This document shows, piece by piece, positions 52,560 to 62,484 of a stretch of 64,000 bases of DNA. Location: contig CBFGRV010000006.1 of NCBI GenBank assembly GCA_965651265.1, positions 30,938 through 94,937 of the forward strand, read 5' to 3'. Each line of letters opens with the position of its first letter. The stretch's first letter is position 1. A program made the position numbers and the translations under genes. The notes under the pieces were generated by a model. That model searched no databases. It was not told where the DNA came from and saw nothing but the letters and a program-made list of their open reading frames with translations. Source of the stretch: CBFGRV01 sp965651265 (GTDB lineage: Bacteria > Bacteroidota > Rhodothermia > Rhodothermales > VXPQ01).

Positions 52560-54191
52560 ATGTCCCGCTTCGCGTCCGTGCTTCTTGTTCTTGGATCTAT
52601 GCTGTCATCCGGCTGCTACACGCCGCAAGAGGATGCTCCCCTGGATGCCGATTCGCTGCTGGCAAAGTACACTACGGTCCGTCTGACGACCGATTTGAGC
52701 GCGCTGGAGCCGCACGAACGTGACATGATTCCGCTGCTCATCGCGGCCGCGCACGAGATGGACTCCATGTTCTGGATCGAGGCCTACGGATCGCGCGATT
52801 CCCTGCTGGAGGCCATTTCCGATCCGGCCTCGAGGCGGTTTGTGGAGATTAACTACGGCCCATGGGACCGGCTAAACAACAATGCCCCATTCATAGAGGG
52901 TGTGGGCCCCAGGCCGCGAGGTGCGAACTTCTATCCAGCCGACATGACCGAAGACGAGTTCGAACGTGCGGCGGCAGAGAATCCGGGGCTCACGAGCCTG
53001 TATACCATGGTGCGGCGGGATTCATCCGGAGGCCTGCAGGCCATTCCCTATCACGAGTTCTTTGCGGATCGTGTCCAGCGAGCGTCGGATCGCCTCCGCG
53101 AGGCCGCGGAATTGGCTCGTGATCCCGGCCTGAAGCGGTACCTCCAGTTACGCGCCGATGCCCTCCTTACGGACGACTATCACGAGAGTGATCTCGCCTG
53201 GATGGACATGAAGGACAACACCATCGAGGTGGTCATCGGCCCCATCGAGACCTACGAGGACCAGCTCTTTGGCTTCAAGGCGGCCCATGAGGCATTCGTG
53301 CTCATCAAGGATCGGGAATGGAGCAATCGCCTTTCGCGGTATGCGGAGCTGCTGCCGATGCTCCAGGAAGGATTACCCGTGGACGATCCATACAAACAGG
53401 AGTCGCCGGGGACGGATTCCGATCTCGGAGCCTACGACGCCGTATTCTACGCCGGCGATGCGAACGCCGGCGCGAAAACCATCGCCATCAATCTGCCGAA
53501 CGACGAGCAGGTGCAGCTGGCGAAAGGTACGCGACGCCTTCAGCTGAAGAACGCGATGCGGGCGAAGTTCGACGAGATCCTGGTGCCCATCGCCGAGCTT
53601 CTGATCGACGAGAAACAGCGGCAACATGTCACCTTCGATGCGTTCTTCGCCAACACCATGTTCCACGAAGTCGCCCACGGGCTCGGCATCAAGAATGCGT
53701 TGGACGGCCGCGGGACGGTACGATCCGCGCTCCGCGACCACTACTCCGCGCTCGAAGAAGGCAAGGCCGACGTGCTGGGACTCTACATGGTCACCGAGCT
53801 CGCGAACCTCGGGGAGTTCGAAACGGATCTGATGGACAATTATGTGACCTTTCTGGCCGGCATCTTTCGGTCGGTGCGATTCGGCGCCTCGAGCGCGCAC
53901 GGACAGGCCAATATGGTCCGGTTCAACTACTTCGCGGAGCGTGGCGCCTTCGAGCGCACGCCGGCCGGCACCTACCGGGTCGACTTCGATGCCATGCAGG
54001 CGGCTATGCGAGACCTCTCACGTGACATCCTCGTGCTCCAGGGGGATGGCGACTACCCGGCGGTCGACGCCTTCGTCTCGAAGTACGGCACCATGGAGCC
54101 AACGCTGGAATCCGACCTCCATCGCGTCAACGAGCAGGGCATTCCCGTCGACATCGTTTTCGAGCAGGGGCTCGCCGTCCTGGGCTCTTGA
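52560..54191 (+). CDS. M49-like (dipeptidyl-peptidase III-related) metallopeptidase lipoprotein
   Basis: A 543-residue zinc peptidase with a lipobox (MLSSGC), so it faces the periplasm or surface. The metal motif is HEVAHGLGIKN and the third ligand lies in EEGKADVLGLY. Classical M49 enzymes have the longer HExxGH; this short HExxH form is known in a few bacterial relatives such as the Caldithrix enzyme. ATG 52560 places the signal correctly. It lies 54 nt after the helicase. Exact peptidase activity is inferred. Confidence 0.8.
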   Translation: MSRFASVLLVLGSMLSSGCYTPQEDAPLDADSLLAKYTTVRLTTDLSALEPHERDMIPLLIAAAHEMDSMFWIEAYGSRDSLLEAISDPASRRFVEINYGPWDRLNNNAPFIEGVGPRPRGANFYPADMTEDEFERAAAENPGLTSLYTMVRRDSSGGLQAIPYHEFFADRVQRASDRLREAAELARDPGLKRYLQLRADALLTDDYHESDLAWMDMKDNTIEVVIGPIETYEDQLFGFKAAHEAFVLIKDREWSNRLSRYAELLPMLQEGLPVDDPYKQESPGTDSDLGAYDAVFYAGDANAGAKTIAINLPNDEQVQLAKGTRRLQLKNAMRAKFDEILVPIAELLIDEKQRQHVTFDAFFANTMFHEVAHGLGIKNALDGRGTVRSALRDHYSALEEGKADVLGLYMVTELANLGEFETDLMDNYVTFLAGIFRSVRFGASSAHGQANMVRFNYFAERGAFERTPAGTYRVDFDAMQAAMRDLSRDILVLQGDGDYPAVDAFVSKYGTMEPTLESDLHRVNEQGIPVDIVFEQGLAVLGS

Positions 54192-54300
54192 CGATCCGGT
54201 TACACACCTCCCCGTCGCGGATAATATTACAGGTTCGTTTATCCGCATGATGGTATTCGTACGGTCGTGGCGTATACCTATCTAATCTGAAATTCCGAGT

Positions 54301-54320
54301 GCGCGCGACGAATCGCGCGC
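54301..54320. repeat. Perfect GC hairpin upstream of the kinase gene
   Basis: GCGCGCGA pairs with TCGCGCGC around a CGAA tetraloop, 86 nt before the kinase start. No T-run follows, so it is more likely a leader structure than a terminator. The rest of the 214-bp gap has no gene. Confidence 0.6.
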
Positions 54321-54405
54321 TACGTCCCGTTTCGGAAGAGACCCACCACGTCCCTGGCCCGATTCGGCCTCGTATCTCGCTGCTACGATTTTCCCTGACA
54401 TAGTT

Positions 54406-57400
54406 ATGGCCGAGAAGTCAAAGAAGCCCAGCCGCCAGTCGACCACCCCATCGCAGAAACCGAATCGTGACGAGCATACCGGCGCGGAGGATTCCGAGAG
54501 GAAGGCGGTGCAGGCGCGCTCCGTGGCATCGGAGGACGCGTCGCGACAGGAGCATCCGACGGCGTCCAACGGCAGGATGCTGAGCATCCCCGAAGAAGAC
54601 ATCCGGGGACTTTTGCAGGTACTGCTCGACGTCCAGAGGGGTGAATTCTCCTCGAGATATGTCGTCGATTCCGACGGGATCCTGGGGCGGGTGGCGGACA
54701 CGCTGAACGACATCATCACCCAGAACGAGCAGCTCACGGCCGAGCTCGCGCGCGTGCGCGAGAAGGTCGGCGAGAAAGGGCGGCTCTCCGAGCGAGCGGT
54801 CATCTCCGGCTTTGGAGGCGGGTGGCGAAGTTGTGTCGAATGCGTCAACGAGCTGGTCGATGACCTCGTCCGGCCCATCACCGAAGTCGAACGCGTCATC
54901 GGAGCGGTGGCCCAGGGCGATCTATCACAGACCATCGATCTGGAGGTGGACGGCAAGCCCGTTCAGGGCGAGTTCCGGAGAACGGCCAATACCGTCAACA
55001 CCATGGTGGACCGGCTCTCGAGCTTCGCCTCGGAGGTAACCCGCGTAGCCCGCGAGGTCGGCACGGAGGGGCGGCTGGGGGGACAGGCCAAGGTGAAGGG
55101 GGTCTCCGGCACGTGGAAGGACCTCACCGACAACGTGAATTCGATGGCCGACAACCTGACGACTCAGGTGCGGTCCATCGCCGAGGTGACGACCGCGGTC
55201 GCTACGGGCAATCTGACGAAGAAGATTACGGTCGATGCCAAAGGTGAGATCGCGGAGCTGAAGAACACCATCAACACGATGGTTGATCAGCTCTCGAGCT
55301 TCGCTTCCGAAGTGACCCGCGTGGCGCGCGAAGTCGGCACCGAGGGCAAACTGGGTGGCCAGGCCGAGGTCGAAGGAGTCAGCGGCACGTGGAAAGACCT
55401 CACCGACAACGTGAATTCGATGGCCGACAACCTGACAACGCAGGTGCGCGGCATCGCCGAGGTGACGACCGCTGTGGCCAACGGAGACCTCACCAAGAAG
55501 ATCTCCGTCGACGCCAAGGGGGAGATCGCCGAGCTGAAGAACACCATCAACACGATGGTCGATCAGCTCTCGAGCTTTGCCTCTGAAGTCATACGGGTCG
55601 CCCGTGAGGTGGGTACCGAAGGGAAGCTGGGCGGCCAGGCCAAGGTCGAAGGCGTCTCCGGTACGTGGCGGGATCTGACCGACAACGTGAATTCGATGGC
55701 CGACAACCTCACCACGCAGGTGCGCGGCATCGCCGAGGTGACGACGGCCGTGGCGACGGGCGACCTCACCAAGAAGATCACTGTCGATGCGAAGGGAGAG
55801 ATTCTCGAGCTGAAGAATACCATCAACACGATGGTGGACCAGCTCTCCTCCTTTGCCGCGGAAGTGACGCGTGTCGCCCGTGAAGTGGGTACCGAGGGTA
55901 AGCTGGGCGGACAGGCCGAAGTGAAGGGCGTCTCCGGCACCTGGAAGGACCTCACCGACAACGTGAATTCGATGGCCGACAATCTCACCACGCAGGTGCG
56001 CGGCATCGCCGAGGTGACGACGGCCGTGGCGACGGGCGACCTCACGAAAAAGATCACGGTCGAGGCCAAGGGGGAGATCGCCGAGCTGAAAAATACCATC
56101 AATACGATGGTGGATCAGCTCTCGAGCTTTGCGTCGGAGGTTACTCGCGTGGCACGTGAAGTGGGGACGGAGGGGCGCCTGGGCGGCCAGGCGCGCGTCG
56201 AGGGCGTCAGCGGCACGTGGAAGGACCTCACCGACAACGTGAACTCGATGGCCGACAACCTGACGACACAGGTGCGGTCCATCGCCGACGTGACCACGGC
56301 CGTGGCCAACGGCAATCTGACGAAAAAGATCACCGTCGATGCAAAAGGGGAGATTGCGGAGCTGAAGAACACCATCAACACGATGGTCGATCAGCTCTCG
56401 AGCTTCGCATCCGAGGTGACCCGCGTGGCGCGCGAAGTGGGTACCGAGGGCAAGTTGGGCGGCCAGGCCCGCGTGGAAGGGGTCTCCGGCACGTGGAAGG
56501 ACCTCACCGACAACGTGAACTCGATGGCCAACAATCTCACCACGCAGGTGCGTGGCATTGCGGATGTCGTCACGGCCGTCGCCCGCGGCAACCTCAAGCG
56601 CAAGCTCTCGCTCGAGGCGAAAGGTGAAATCGCCGAGTTGGCCGACACCATCAACAACATGATCGACACGCTGGCCACCTTCGCCGACCAGGTGACGACC
56701 GTGGCGCGCGAGGTGGGTGTCGAAGGAAAGCTGGGCGGCCAGGCCGAAGTGCCCGGCGCCAGTGGCACGTGGCGCGATCTCGTCGACAATGTGAACCAGC
56801 TCGCCGCCAACCTCACCACTCAGGTGCGTGCCATCACGGAGGTGACCACCGCCGTCGCGGCCGGCGATCTGACGAAAAAAATTACCGTCGAAGCAGCCGG
56901 CGAGGTCGCGGATCTCAAAGACAACGTCAACGAGATGATCCGCAACCTCAAGGAGACCACACGCAAGAACACGGAGCAAGACTGGCTCAAGACGAATCTG
57001 GCCAAGTTCACACAACTCTTGCAGGGTCAGAAGGACCTCAAGACCGTCTCCAAGCTCGTACTCTCCGAGCTGGCGCCGCTCATCAACGTGCAGCACGGCA
57101 CGTTCTACATCGCCGATCAGCCGGACGACGCCGTGGACGGTGAGCCCGAGATGAAGCTGCTTGCCACCTACGCTTACGTGGAGCGCAAGAACCTGGCGAA
57201 TCGCTTCAAGCTGGGCGAAGGCCTGGTCGGGCAGTGCGCCCTCGAGAAGGAGCGCATCCTGCTCTCCAACGTCCCGCCCGACTACGTTCGTATCAGTTCG
57301 GGGCTGGGGGAAGCATCGCCTTACAACATCGTGGTGCTCCCCGTGTTGTTCGAGGGCCAGGTGAAGGCCGTCATCGAGCTGGCCTCCTTCAGCGAAATCA

Positions 57401-60000
57401 AAGATACGCATCTCAGCTTCCTCGACCAGCTGACCGAGAGCATCGGCATCGTGCTCAACACGCTGGAGGCCAATATGCGGACGGAGCAGCTGTTGGCGCA
57501 GTCACAGAAGCAACAGGAAGAGCTCTTCTACACGAACCAGCGCCTGGAGGAGAAGGCTCAGTCGCTGCAGAAGTCCGAGGAGATGCTCAAGCAGCAGCAG
57601 GAAGAGCTCCAGCAAACGAACCGCGAGCTCGAGGAAAAGGCTCGCCTCCTGGCCGATCAAAAAGAGGAAGTCGAGCAGAAGAACCGCGAAATCGAACTGG
57701 CGCGGCGGGCCCTGCAGGAAAAGGCCGAGCAGCTCGCCCTCACCTCGAAATACAAGTCGGAATTCCTGGCGAATATGTCCCACGAGCTCCGCACGCCGCT
57801 CAACAGCATGCTCATCCTCTCGAAGATGCTGGCGGAGAACAAGGAAGGTAGCCTTACGGCCAAGCAGGTCGAGTATGCGGAGACGATCTATTCGTCCGGG
57901 GCCGATCTACTTGGCTTGATCAACGAGATCCTCGACCTGTCGAAGATCGAGTCGGGTGCGATGGCCGTCGAAGCCTCGGATGTGGCACTGGACGGCGTGG
58001 CGGAAGATCTGCAGAATCTGTTTCAGCAGGTGGCCCGCGAGAAGGGGTTGGATTTCCAGATCTCCATCGAGGAGGACCTCCCGAAGACCATCTTCACGGA
58101 CAGGAAGCGTCTCCAGCAGGTGCTCAAGAATCTGATTTCGAATGGCCTGAAGTTCACCGACGAGGGGCATGTTCGACTGGATATTCGCTCCGTACGCCCC
58201 GGCGAAACCTTCGAGCGGGATGTGCTGCGGGAAGTGGAGAACGTGATTGCGTTCTCGGTCATCGATACGGGGCGTGGGGTCTCCCCCGAGAAGCAACAGA
58301 TCATCTTCGAGGCCTTCCAGCAGGCGGAGACGGGCGACGGTCGCTCGGCCGCGGGTACGGGCCTCGGTCTGTCCATCAGCCGTGAGATCGCGCGGCTGCT
58401 CGGTGGCGAACTGCATCTGGAGAGCACGCCGGGGGAAGGCAGCACCTTCACGTTCTATCTGCCGTTCACCTACGTGCCGACGAAGCTCGCGCGCAAGGAT
58501 GGCGGCGATGGCGAAGAGCCCGAGCGGCTTCCAGGGGGCATCGAGATTCCCGCGTTCATCAACACACCGTCGGGGATGCTCCGGCGCTCGGGTGACAACG
58601 GCACCGAGCAACGCACTTCGCCGTCGACGCCCGATGGAGCGAGCTCGGCGGAACGCGTGACCGCCGATGAAGCCGAGCCCGGAGTCGAGACGGCCACCAC
58701 GGAACCCGAACCGGCCGCCCACGAGGGCTCGGGCGACGGCGCCATTGCCGAGAGCATGGCCGTCGATGAGCGGATGGTGCGGGCGCAGGTCGTGCCGGAC
58801 GACCGTGACGACATCGGGCCGGATGACCGCGTCCTGCTGGTCGTCGAGGACGACCCGAACTTTGCGCGCATCATCGCGGGCATCGCGCACGACCAGGACT
58901 TCAAGGTCATCAACGCGATGCACGCCGAAGAGGGCATGCGCCTGGCCAAGCGGTACAAGCCGAACGCCATCACACTCGACATCAAGCTGTCGGGTGCGCA
59001 TGGCCTGGTGCTGTTGGATCAGCTCAAGAACGATCCGGCGACCCGGCACATCCCCGTGACGATTCTGTCGGTGGTTGAGAAGGTGCCGCGGCATCAGCGC
59101 AAAGGTGCGCTGTCGCAGATATCGAAGCCTGTCTCGCGCGAGGAAGTGGATGCCTCTCTCACTCAGATGAAGGCATTTTCGGCGCGTAACGTCAAGGATC
59201 TGCTCATCATCGAAGACGACGAAGCCGAGCAGATGGGGCTCTCGGGCCTCCTCGAGGGAGAGGATGTGAACATCACCTCCGTCCGGACGGGTCAGGAGGC
59301 CATCAGGGCCGTGCAGGAGTCACACTTCGACTGTGCGATCATCGACCTGGGGCTTCCGGACATTGACGGGGTTGATCTGCTTCGGAAGATCAGGGCCGAG
59401 CTCGGGGCATCCAACCTGCCCGTCATCGTGCATACCGGAAAGGATTTGGACAGCCGCGAGCTTCAGGAGCTGAACGATCTGGCGGATGCCGTCGTCGCCA
59501 AAGATGTGCGATCGCTCGACCGGCTCCTCCACGAAACGTCGATCTTTCTGCACCGGATCGAGTCGCAGATGCCGGAGGAGGCGCGCCGCCGGCTCGTCGA
59601 ACGGGACCAGTCCGAAATCAGTCTGGTCGGGAAAAAAGTTTTGATCGTGGATGATGACATCCGCAACATCTTCGCTGTGACGAGCCTGTTGGAGCGGCAC
59701 GGGATGGACATCATTTACGCTGAAAGCGGACAGGAGGGGCTGGATCAGCTACGGAAGCACGGCGAGGCCCTCGATGCCGTGCTCATGGACATCATGATGC
59801 CCGGAATGGACGGCTACGAGACGACGCGCGCCATCCGGCAGATGCCGCTGTTCAAGGATCTCCCCGTCATCGCCGTCACCGCGAAGGCCATGAAGGGCGA
59901 TCGCGAGAAATGCATCGATGCGGGGGCATCCGACTACATCACGAAACCCGTTAACGTCGAACAGCTGATTTCGATTTTGAGACTTTGGATCGCGAATTAG
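54406..60000 (+). CDS. Poly-HAMP hybrid histidine kinase with three receiver domains
   Basis: A 1,864-residue soluble kinase without membrane helices. After a charged start, a ladder of HAMP-like units spans about residues 145-850, with seven near-identical 92-residue repeats. A GAF domain (about 858-1020) and a Gln/Glu-rich coiled coil (1025-1120) lead to the kinase core: phosphorylated His 1126 in NMSHELRTPLNS and ATP lid motifs DTGRGVSPEK and GTGLGLSIS. Three receivers follow, with Asp 1525, 1647 and 1795. The plan resembles fungal group III osmosensing kinases (Nik1). The last codons overlap the start of the next kinase gene. Confidence 0.93.
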   Translation: MAEKSKKPSRQSTTPSQKPNRDEHTGAEDSERKAVQARSVASEDASRQEHPTASNGRMLSIPEEDIRGLLQVLLDVQRGEFSSRYVVDSDGILGRVADTLNDIITQNEQLTAELARVREKVGEKGRLSERAVISGFGGGWRSCVECVNELVDDLVRPITEVERVIGAVAQGDLSQTIDLEVDGKPVQGEFRRTANTVNTMVDRLSSFASEVTRVAREVGTEGRLGGQAKVKGVSGTWKDLTDNVNSMADNLTTQVRSIAEVTTAVATGNLTKKITVDAKGEIAELKNTINTMVDQLSSFASEVTRVAREVGTEGKLGGQAEVEGVSGTWKDLTDNVNSMADNLTTQVRGIAEVTTAVANGDLTKKISVDAKGEIAELKNTINTMVDQLSSFASEVIRVAREVGTEGKLGGQAKVEGVSGTWRDLTDNVNSMADNLTTQVRGIAEVTTAVATGDLTKKITVDAKGEILELKNTINTMVDQLSSFAAEVTRVAREVGTEGKLGGQAEVKGVSGTWKDLTDNVNSMADNLTTQVRGIAEVTTAVATGDLTKKITVEAKGEIAELKNTINTMVDQLSSFASEVTRVAREVGTEGRLGGQARVEGVSGTWKDLTDNVNSMADNLTTQVRSIADVTTAVANGNLTKKITVDAKGEIAELKNTINTMVDQLSSFASEVTRVAREVGTEGKLGGQARVEGVSGTWKDLTDNVNSMANNLTTQVRGIADVVTAVARGNLKRKLSLEAKGEIAELADTINNMIDTLATFADQVTTVAREVGVEGKLGGQAEVPGASGTWRDLVDNVNQLAANLTTQVRAITEVTTAVAAGDLTKKITVEAAGEVADLKDNVNEMIRNLKETTRKNTEQDWLKTNLAKFTQLLQGQKDLKTVSKLVLSELAPLINVQHGTFYIADQPDDAVDGEPEMKLLATYAYVERKNLANRFKLGEGLVGQCALEKERILLSNVPPDYVRISSGLGEASPYNIVVLPVLFEGQVKAVIELASFSEIKDTHLSFLDQLTESIGIVLNTLEANMRTEQLLAQSQKQQEELFYTNQRLEEKAQSLQKSEEMLKQQQEELQQTNRELEEKARLLADQKEEVEQKNREIELARRALQEKAEQLALTSKYKSEFLANMSHELRTPLNSMLILSKMLAENKEGSLTAKQVEYAETIYSSGADLLGLINEILDLSKIESGAMAVEASDVALDGVAEDLQNLFQQVAREKGLDFQISIEEDLPKTIFTDRKRLQQVLKNLISNGLKFTDEGHVRLDIRSVRPGETFERDVLREVENVIAFSVIDTGRGVSPEKQQIIFEAFQQAETGDGRSAAGTGLGLSISREIARLLGGELHLESTPGEGSTFTFYLPFTYVPTKLARKDGGDGEEPERLPGGIEIPAFINTPSGMLRRSGDNGTEQRTSPSTPDGASSAERVTADEAEPGVETATTEPEPAAHEGSGDGAIAESMAVDERMVRAQVVPDDRDDIGPDDRVLLVVEDDPNFARIIAGIAHDQDFKVINAMHAEEGMRLAKRYKPNAITLDIKLSGAHGLVLLDQLKNDPATRHIPVTILSVVEKVPRHQRKGALSQISKPVSREEVDASLTQMKAFSARNVKDLLIIEDDEAEQMGLSGLLEGEDVNITSVRTGQEAIRAVQESHFDCAIIDLGLPDIDGVDLLRKIRAELGASNLPVIVHTGKDLDSRELQELNDLADAVVAKDVRSLDRLLHETSIFLHRIESQMPEEARRRLVERDQSEISLVGKKVLIVDDDIRNIFAVTSLLERHGMDIIYAESGQEGLDQLRKHGEALDAVLMDIMMPGMDGYETTRAIRQMPLFKDLPVIAVTAKAMKGDREKCIDAGASDYITKPVNVEQLISILRLWIAN
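54991..56930 (+). repeat. 276-bp in-frame tandem repeats encoding HAMP units
   Basis: Equivalent points recur at 55189, 55465, 55741, 56017, 56293, 56569 and 56845, a strict 276-bp spacing (92 codons). Copies before about 56550 are near-identical in DNA, including long shared runs around GACAACGTGAATTCGATGGC; the last two are more divergent. This is a target for recombination and assembly errors. Confidence 0.93.
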
Positions 60001-61307
60001 AGACCGTTTTGGCGTTGAATAATCCGCAGGCCGGGGATGTCGACGAGCCAGCCGGGGACGCGGAATTCCCGGCGAGCGTGCTGATCGTAGATGACCGGAG
60101 GGAGAATCTGCTCGCGCTCGAGGCGGCGCTGGAGGGGCTGGCGCAGCACGTCGTGTCGGCCAGCTCGGGTCGTGAGGCGCTACGCCAGGCTCTCGATCAG
60201 GACTTCGCCGTCATCTTGCTGGATGTCCGACTGCCGGAAATGAGCGGTTTCGAGACGGCCTCCCTCCTGCGTTCTCGAGATCGCACCCGTCATACGCCCA
60301 TCATTTTTCTGACGGCCATCGATAAGGACGACACGCAGGTCTCGCAGGGCTACCGGCTGGGGGCCGTCGACTACATCTTCAAGCCGGCCGACCCCGACAT
60401 CTTGCGGGCCAAGGTGGGCGTCTTCCTTGATCTCTATCGCAAAACGAAACAGATCGAGATTTTGAATCGCTCGCTCGAGCAGCGGGTTCGCCAGCGGACG
60501 CGCGAGCTGGAAGCAGCCAATAGGGAGCTCGAGCGCGAAGTGCGCGAGCGGGAAAGGGCGGAGGCCGAAGTCCGGGCGCTCAATGCAGAGCTGGAGGCGC
60601 GCGTGCAAGCGCGGACGGCCGAACTGGAATCCGCCAACGAGGAGCTGCGGGCCTTCAGCTATTCCGTTTCGCATGACCTTCGGGCGCCGCTACGGAAGAT
60701 CGAATCCTTCTGTCAGCTTCTCGAGGACGAATACGGGCACAAGCTCGACGATCCGGCGCGCGACTATATCGAGCGCATGCGCTTCAACAGCATGCGGATG
60801 GGCGACCTGATCGAGGAGATCCTGAAGCTGTCGCGCATCTCGCGCGAGTCGATGGACCTGGAGCTGGTAGATGTGAGTGCGATGGCCCGGGAGGTCGTGA
60901 ACGAGCTCCGGCACGGCGATCCGGATCGGAAGGTTTCTGTCGAGATCGAGGATGGGATGAAGGTCGTGGCCGACCGTGCCCTGCTTCGCGTCGTACTCGA
61001 CAATCTGTTCAGCAACGCCTGGAAGTTCACCGGCCGGTGCGACGATCCGTGCATCGAGATGTATCGGATTCCCGACGATCATCGGGACGTCTTCGCCCTG
61101 CGCGACAACGGGGCGGGATTTCGGATGGAGCATTCCGATAAGCTCTTCCAGCCGTTTCAGCGATTGCACGCGGCGAGCGATTTTCCGGGCACGGGCATCG
61201 GGTTGGCCATCGTGAACCGGATCATGCGCCGGCATGGTGGCGAGGTCAGTGCAACCGGCAAGGAGAACGAGGGTGCGACCTTCGTGATCGCATTCCCTCG
61301 GCCGTGA
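59985..61307 (+). CDS. Response regulator-histidine kinase fusion
   Basis: A 440-residue soluble protein: an N-terminal receiver (about 28-150, Asp 80 in VILLDVRLPEMSG), a coiled coil (about 160-220) and a kinase core with His 230 in SVSHDLRAPLRK, N box in VVLDNLFSNAWKF, and G boxes DNGAGF and GTGIGLAIV. No DNA-binding domain is present. The start is TTG 59985, inside the stop region of the poly-HAMP kinase (16-nt overlap), so translation is coupled. It probably takes phosphate from or passes it to that kinase in one relay. Confidence 0.9.
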   Translation: MDRELETVLALNNPQAGDVDEPAGDAEFPASVLIVDDRRENLLALEAALEGLAQHVVSASSGREALRQALDQDFAVILLDVRLPEMSGFETASLLRSRDRTRHTPIIFLTAIDKDDTQVSQGYRLGAVDYIFKPADPDILRAKVGVFLDLYRKTKQIEILNRSLEQRVRQRTRELEAANRELEREVRERERAEAEVRALNAELEARVQARTAELESANEELRAFSYSVSHDLRAPLRKIESFCQLLEDEYGHKLDDPARDYIERMRFNSMRMGDLIEEILKLSRISRESMDLELVDVSAMAREVVNELRHGDPDRKVSVEIEDGMKVVADRALLRVVLDNLFSNAWKFTGRCDDPCIEMYRIPDDHRDVFALRDNGAGFRMEHSDKLFQPFQRLHAASDFPGTGIGLAIVNRIMRRHGGEVSATGKENEGATFVIAFPRP

Positions 61308-61364
61308 CGAAGCCTTTATGAAGGCCCGCATTCATGACGAGTAGAGGCAGTCGGCAAGCGCACG

Positions 61365-62387
61365 TTAGCGGCTGACGTCCACGTCCACGGCGACGCCGTT
61401 CGTGGATGCTCGCAGCTCGAACTTGTCGGGGATCGCCTCTTTGAGCGTCTGGTAGACGCCCGTGTCGAATTCCGCTCCAAAAAGTGATTTTGCACGCTCG
61501 AACATCCCGATGAGATCTTCCTGATCGGTGGGCAAATCGGCGCCGACGAAGCTCACACTCAGCAGATCAGCGCCCGTCATATCGACATCGATCAGGCACG
61601 CGCCTCGCAGGCTGGCGCCCCGCAGGTGAGCGCCGTTCAGGGTGGCCCCTTCGAGATTCGCATGATCCAGCCGCGCAGCGCGCAGGTTGGCGCCCGAGAG
61701 CCTGGCGCGGCGGAGGTCGGTGGAGTACAGCTTCGCGTACTGGAGGTCCGCGCCAACCAGCGACGCACCGCGCAGGTCGGCGCTGTCGAGGGTACCCCGC
61801 TCGAGGTCTGCTTCGTTCAGATTCGCGCCGCGAAGGTCACACCGGACCAGCGACGCGCGTGCGAGGTCGGCCGCCACGAGCGATGCACCGGCCAGATTCG
61901 ACCCATCCAGCGTCGATTCACGCAGGTTGGCGCCGTCGAGATGGGCGCCCCAGAGGTCGGACTCCTCCATCCGCACGCCCCCCAGCTTTGCATCCTCAAG
62001 ATGGGCCTCGGCGAGGTGGAACCCCTTCACGATCTCGGATCGGTTGAGGCGCCGGATGTTGCCCACGATTCGGAGCGTCGCCTCGGCGGAATTCCATCCG
62101 AGGAAATCCTCGATCTCCTCCTCGTAGCGGTTGTTGCGGATGCGCCGCTCGGCCACCTTGTTCAGCCAGAAAAGAAACCAGCCAATGATGATCAGATCGA
62201 AAAGGACGCCGTGGGCCTCCGCGACGATGTTCTCCCAGAAGTTGAGGGACTTGTCGACGTAGAACGGCATCGAGATCGGGACGATGACCAGTGCGGCCAT
62301 CACGACGACCATGAAGGCGACGAGCACGGGCCGGTCGGCCGCCGTTCGTTCGAAGCGACTGCGAAGGTTGTCGAGCATGGTGTACAC
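61365..62387 (-). CDS. Pentapeptide-repeat membrane protein
   Basis: A 340-residue protein. Two helices (about 20-42 and 59-76) are followed by a long right-handed quadrilateral helix of A(D/N)LXX repeats (about 125-285), such as GANLRESTLDGSNLAGASL. The ending (about 290-340) is a small mixed domain. Pentapeptide proteins can be DNA mimics, but a membrane-tethered form is more likely a scaffold. ATG 62387 or ATG 62378 could start it. It is convergent with the kinase and divergent from the next gene. Confidence 0.85.
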   Translation of the reverse strand: MYTMLDNLRSRFERTAADRPVLVAFMVVVMAALVIVPISMPFYVDKSLNFWENIVAEAHGVLFDLIIIGWFLFWLNKVAERRIRNNRYEEEIEDFLGWNSAEATLRIVGNIRRLNRSEIVKGFHLAEAHLEDAKLGGVRMEESDLWGAHLDGANLRESTLDGSNLAGASLVAADLARASLVRCDLRGANLNEADLERGTLDSADLRGASLVGADLQYAKLYSTDLRRARLSGANLRAARLDHANLEGATLNGAHLRGASLRGACLIDVDMTGADLLSVSFVGADLPTDQEDLIGMFERAKSLFGAEFDTGVYQTLKEAIPDKFELRASTNGVAVDVDVSR

Positions 62388-62484
62388 GCTGTGCTAAGGG
62401 TGGAATGACGTGTACGCGCCGGGCGGTCGAGCTTTCCGAGTCGATGGAATTAGTACAAGAGCTTTACAGGGTTCGGGAGTCCGG

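Noticed and set aside
54925..57411. Long minus-strand open frame of over 800 codons
   Set aside because: It lies wholly antisense to the poly-HAMP repeats; high GC and repeat structure keep it open. Its sequence has no recognisable domain.
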